Source: Bordetella parapertussis
Lineage (GTDB): Bacteria; Pseudomonadota; Gammaproteobacteria; Burkholderiales; Burkholderiaceae_B
Direction: 5' to 3'
DNA length: 64,000 nucleotides
NCBI GenBank assembly: GCA_945897365.1
Contig: CAMDFD010000009.1
Coordinates: 1-64,000, forward strand
Shown here: positions 61,134 to 64,000 of the stretch, piece by piece
Layout: each line of letters starts with the position of its first letter
Position numbering within the stretch: the first letter of the stretch is position 1
The notes under the pieces: model-generated
Databases searched by the model: none
What the model saw: the letters and a program-made list of their open reading frames with translations, nothing else
What the model was told of the DNA's origin: nothing
Made by a program: the position numbers and the translations under genes

Positions 61134-62559
61134 CGCCTTCAGGCAACAGCTTCGTCAGTTGCTTGTGCAATCCTTGAAACATTGGACTGTTGCCATACGA
61201 CAAGGCTGTGCATGGTTCACGCATACGCTCTCCCAGTTCGATCTTTTTACACGCAGTTTTTTACTCCTTTCAACGCTGATGCTTGCCAGTTTAGGCGCCT
61301 GGGTACTGATATTTTTCAGTCTTGAAATGGGACCACGCGCGGCGCAGATGAGCCAGCGCATCGCAACCTCGGTCACGCTGACGCTCTCAACGCTTGCTTA
61401 CACGCCAGAAACGGAGCGTCTCACTCTCTTGAGGACCTTGTCTCTCCGCGAAGGGCTGGACATTGCCGGGCGCAGGAGTCTAGATGTCATCGAACCGCTT
61501 CCTGCAGGCAGATATTGGCAGCGCGTCGCCAAGCTCGTACGTGCACAACTTGGCGAAGAAACAATACTTGCTTGGTCCGTCAATGATGTACCGGGGTTTT
61601 GGGTCAGCTTTCGTCTCGATAATGAAAAATACTGGCTTTCTTTTGATCGCCACGAAATCAGACTGACAGGCGGCATTGAGTGGCTGAGCTGGGGTGCGGC
61701 GGCGCTCTTGTTGTCTCTCCTCGGCGCAGCCATTGGCGTGTCCTATGTCAATCGCCCACTCTCGCGCCTAGCGCGTTCAGTACAGCTTCTCTCAAAAGGG
61801 GTCTCTCCACCTGCTTTGCCCGAAACCGGGGCACGCGAACTGCGCACACTCAACAGCAGCTTCAATAGAATGGCGCGCGAACTCCACCAAACCAATGCCG
61901 ACCGGGCACTGATGTTGGCCGGCATCTCCCATGACCTGCGCACGCCCTTGACCCGTATGCGCTTGGAGGTCGAATTAAGCGCCATGAACGAAGCGGGCAA
62001 GATCGCCATTGATCAGGATTTGGCGCAAATTGATCATTCGCTTGCTCAACTGATGGACTATGCACGCCCCGCAAATCTTGAGTCTCCTCGCACCACCGAT
62101 ATTTCGACTCTGCTGACCGAGCTCACTGACCGAGAGCGTTGCCTCACCAAGCATGTTGGCGGCATGCTCACGACCACGATCCAAGCGGGCATCCAAGCGC
62201 GCGTCTCCGCCACAGACTTAACGCGTATTTTGACGAACCTGATCGAAAACGCACGACGTTACGGTCATCAGGATGACGAGCCCCCTGAACTCGATGTCGT
62301 CCTCGAGGGGAGTAGTCATTCCTTCAAAATCAAAATCTCGGACCGAGGACCAGGTATTTCCGTTCACGACATCGCGCGAGTCCGAAAACCGTTTTGGAGA
62401 GGCAATATGGCGCGTACGGGTGCCTCTGGCACAGGATTGGGACTTGCGATTGTTGATCGCCTGTTGCAACACATGGAGGGCGAACTCAGTTTTCACGCAA
62501 GAACGGGCGGAGGACTGACCGCTCAAGTAGAAATTTTTACCGCGTATAGCGATGGTTAG
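61120..62559 (+). CDS. envZ: Osmosensor histidine kinase EnvZ
   Basis: This 479-residue membrane kinase has TM1 at about 44-66, a periplasmic domain of about 125 residues and TM2 at about 190-210. A HAMP linker (NRPLSRLARSVQLLSKG) follows, then the H-box GISHDLRTPLTRMR with the phospho-His, N-box NLIENARRYG, G1 DRGPGIS and G2 GTGLGLAI. The ATG at 61120 overlaps ompR by 14 bases. An open frame from 60931 lies inside ompR and is rejected. Confidence 0.94.
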   Translation: MGEISAFRQQLRQLLVQSLKHWTVAIRQGCAWFTHTLSQFDLFTRSFLLLSTLMLASLGAWVLIFFSLEMGPRAAQMSQRIATSVTLTLSTLAYTPETERLTLLRTLSLREGLDIAGRRSLDVIEPLPAGRYWQRVAKLVRAQLGEETILAWSVNDVPGFWVSFRLDNEKYWLSFDRHEIRLTGGIEWLSWGAAALLLSLLGAAIGVSYVNRPLSRLARSVQLLSKGVSPPALPETGARELRTLNSSFNRMARELHQTNADRALMLAGISHDLRTPLTRMRLEVELSAMNEAGKIAIDQDLAQIDHSLAQLMDYARPANLESPRTTDISTLLTELTDRERCLTKHVGGMLTTTIQAGIQARVSATDLTRILTNLIENARRYGHQDDEPPELDVVLEGSSHSFKIKISDRGPGISVHDIARVRKPFWRGNMARTGASGTGLGLAIVDRLLQHMEGELSFHARTGGGLTAQVEIFTAYSDG

Positions 62560-62568
62560 TTACGGTGG

Positions 62569-63057
62569 TTAGTGCTGGCGCAATAAAACTACAACGTTCG
62601 CCGCAATACCTTCTTGGCGGCCTAGGTGTCCGAGACCTTCGTTAGTTTTTGCTTTGATATTGACCACGGTAGGTGAAACATCTAAATCGCTTGCAATATT
62701 GGCAACCATGGCTGTGCAATGGGGTGCGATTTTTGGCGCCTGCGCGTGAATCGTTGCATCCAGATTGACCAACTGCCACCCAGAGGCCTTGACGCGACGA
62801 TAGGCTTCGCGCAACAACACACGGCTATCGGCGCCTTTAAATTGAGGATCTGTATCAGGAAACAAACGCCCGATATCGCCGAGCCCAGCCGCACCGAGCA
62901 AGGCATCTGTCATCGCATGCAATAAAGCATCCGCATCGGAGTGCCCCAGCAAACCATGGGTGTGCGCAATCGTCACACCACCCAGAATCAAGGGGCGTCC
63001 CTCGACTAGCGCGTGCACATCAAAACCTTGACCAATCCGCAAAGCAACATCACTCAT
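62569..63057 (-). CDS. ispF: 2-C-methyl-D-erythritol 2,4-cyclodiphosphate synthase
   Basis: This 162-residue enzyme of the MEP isoprenoid route has RIGQGFDVHAL and LLGHSDADALLHAMTDALLG, which hold the zinc and magnesium ligands, and DLDVSPTVVNIKAKTNEGLG. The ATG at 63057 overlaps the ispD stop (ATGA). The frame is open six codons further up. Confidence 0.97.
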   Translation of the reverse strand: MSDVALRIGQGFDVHALVEGRPLILGGVTIAHTHGLLGHSDADALLHAMTDALLGAAGLGDIGRLFPDTDPQFKGADSRVLLREAYRRVKASGWQLVNLDATIHAQAPKIAPHCTAMVANIASDLDVSPTVVNIKAKTNEGLGHLGRQEGIAANVVVLLRQH

Positions 63058-63782
63058 AGCCACGACTCCACCCATTTAAAGTCTTCGGGCCAGGTAATTT
63101 TGGTGTTTCGACCTGATCCTCGCACCAAAATTGGTGCATAACCCAGCGCCTCCATCGCCTGTGCTTCGTCCGTTGGAATAGGAGCTTGCGCAGGTGTGTT
63201 CATTGCGCGCGTCAGGGCCTGAAGCAATAAACCCGCGCGAAACATCTGCGGTGTTTGAGCCAGCCAGAGTCCTTCGCGGGGCACTGTACGGGCAACCTGC
63301 GCCGTTTGTGGCTGCGCCATTTTGAGTGTGTCGGCCGCTGGCATCGCCAGTAATCCTCCGACGCCATCCGCCAGGCAGGCATCAATCAGGCGCGTTAAGG
63401 CCTCCAGAGGCAAACCTGGGCGCGCAGCATCATGCACCAAGACCCAGTCCTCGGCAGTCAACTGCGCCTCGTTTAACGCATTTAAAACGGTTTGCGCGCG
63501 CGTGGCGCCGCCGCAAGGTGAACATTGTGTTCTTGGTAAGCCAGTCAAGACAGTCTGAGCTTCGTTGTCGCCAGGCGCTACGGCAACCCGGACTTCTTGA
63601 ATCCTTGGATCCGCCAACAAAGCTTGAACCGAGCGTCTAAGCATCGCTTGCCCGGCCAACAGGCGATATTGTTTGGGTGTTTGCACTTGATCGGCACTGA
63701 GTGCCCGCACGCCAATACCCGCCGCAGGAACGATGGCGACGATGCGAAAAGGAACATCAAAAGGGGGCTTAGGGGGCATCAT
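63054..63782 (-). CDS. ispD: 2-C-methyl-D-erythritol 4-phosphate cytidylyltransferase
   Basis: This 242-residue enzyme forms CDP-methylerythritol. It has IVAIVPAAGIGVRA (CTP-binding loop), VLVHDAARPGLP and the end RGSGRNTKITWPEDF. An N-terminal stretch of about 12 residues rich in Pro precedes the core. Two ATGs in a row open the gene. It is paired with ispF and divergent from mfd. Confidence 0.96.
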   Translation of the reverse strand: MMPPKPPFDVPFRIVAIVPAAGIGVRALSADQVQTPKQYRLLAGQAMLRRSVQALLADPRIQEVRVAVAPGDNEAQTVLTGLPRTQCSPCGGATRAQTVLNALNEAQLTAEDWVLVHDAARPGLPLEALTRLIDACLADGVGGLLAMPAADTLKMAQPQTAQVARTVPREGLWLAQTPQMFRAGLLLQALTRAMNTPAQAPIPTDEAQAMEALGYAPILVRGSGRNTKITWPEDFKWVESWL

Positions 63783-63888
63783 ATGCGCTTGATTTTATAA
63801 TCAATGGTTTAGTCGGTGTTATAAACACTGCCCCGTCGCGCATTAGTTGCGCTTTTTCATGCGCGATCACTCCTGCGATTTACTGTCA

Positions 63889-64000
63889 ATGTCGGCTGCT
63901 TCTCCTTCTGTTTCTGCCCTGCTCGCCTCGCTCAAGCCCGGTTTGCGCTTTGCTCAACCCACACCCGCCGGCTCCGGCGACGCATGGCTCTTGACCGAAC
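63889..64000 (+). CDS. mfd: Transcription-repair coupling factor Mfd, first codons
   Basis: The ATG at 63889 opens a frame that runs off the window after 37 codons. LASLKPGLRFAQPTPAGSGD followed by AWLL resembles the N-terminus of betaproteobacterial Mfd, which is often found divergent from ispD-ispF. Only the start is visible, so the call depends on this short match and on gene order. Confidence 0.65.
   Translation, partial: MSAASPSVSALLASLKPGLRFAQPTPAGSGDAWLLTE

Overview
The window comes from a betaproteobacterium of the order Burkholderiales, most likely of Alcaligenaceae/Bordetella-like type. This rests on gene order (fabF, membrane protein, rpoE, mucA, mucB, degP, lepA, lepB, rnc, era, recO; trpB-trpA-accD; ispD-ispF divergent from mfd), on protein features, and on a polyhydroxybutyrate depolymerase with an RnfB-type ferredoxin beside nth. 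Base composition looks moderate rather than the very high GC of Bordetella. Almost the whole window is ordinary, densely packed chromosome. I see no tRNA or rRNA gene, no insertion sequence, no phage, no CRISPR array and no defence system.

Layout. 1-5111 (+) is an accessory catabolic operon: the end of an acyl-CoA synthetase, a GntR/UTRA regulator, an acyl-CoA dehydrogenase, a benzoylformate-decarboxylase-like ThDP enzyme and a zinc alcohol dehydrogenase. It is the least explained part of the window. 5137-20943 (-) is a long housekeeping series: yceD-rpmF-plsX-fabH-fabD-fabG-acpP-fabF (fatty acid and phospholipid synthesis), then the envelope-stress group (membrane protein-rpoE-mucA-mucB-degP), then lepA-lepB-rnc-era-recO. 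20864-23274 (+) holds maf, an RsmI-like methyltransferase and a lipoprotein amidase. 23271-26659 (-) holds msrQ-msrP, a Gph-like phosphatase and rluC. Divergent from rluC is rne, with a roughly 540-nt untranslated leader and a long arginine- and alanine-rich tail.

30231-37201 (-) carries accD, trpA, trpB, relA, a RidA protein and pncB. 37324-45914 (+) carries ferredoxin fdxA, a ferredoxin-NADP reductase, phaZ, an RnfB-like ferredoxin, nth and a five-gene branched-chain amino acid type ABC transporter (livG-livF-livK-livH-livM). 45911-47821 (-) is the biotin ECF transporter bioM-bioN-bioY. 47874-49907 (+) is msrB-yciB-bolA-parvulin isomerase. 49974-56645 (-) is smc-zipA-ligA. After the lysophospholipid transporter lplT come a family 4 uracil-DNA glycosylase and a tsaB-rimI fusion (-), then ompR-envZ (+), ispD-ispF (-) and the first codons of mfd (+).

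No new system stands out clearly. The points most worth a second look are the 1-5111 catabolic operon with its unusual ThDP enzyme active site, the TsaB-RimI fusion, the Walker A lysine-to-arginine change in LivF, the long structured rne leader, the paired TTG starts that couple an unknown membrane protein to sigma-E, and a paired 8-bp repeat between yceD and maf. All functional calls come from reading motifs by eye; no database search was run.
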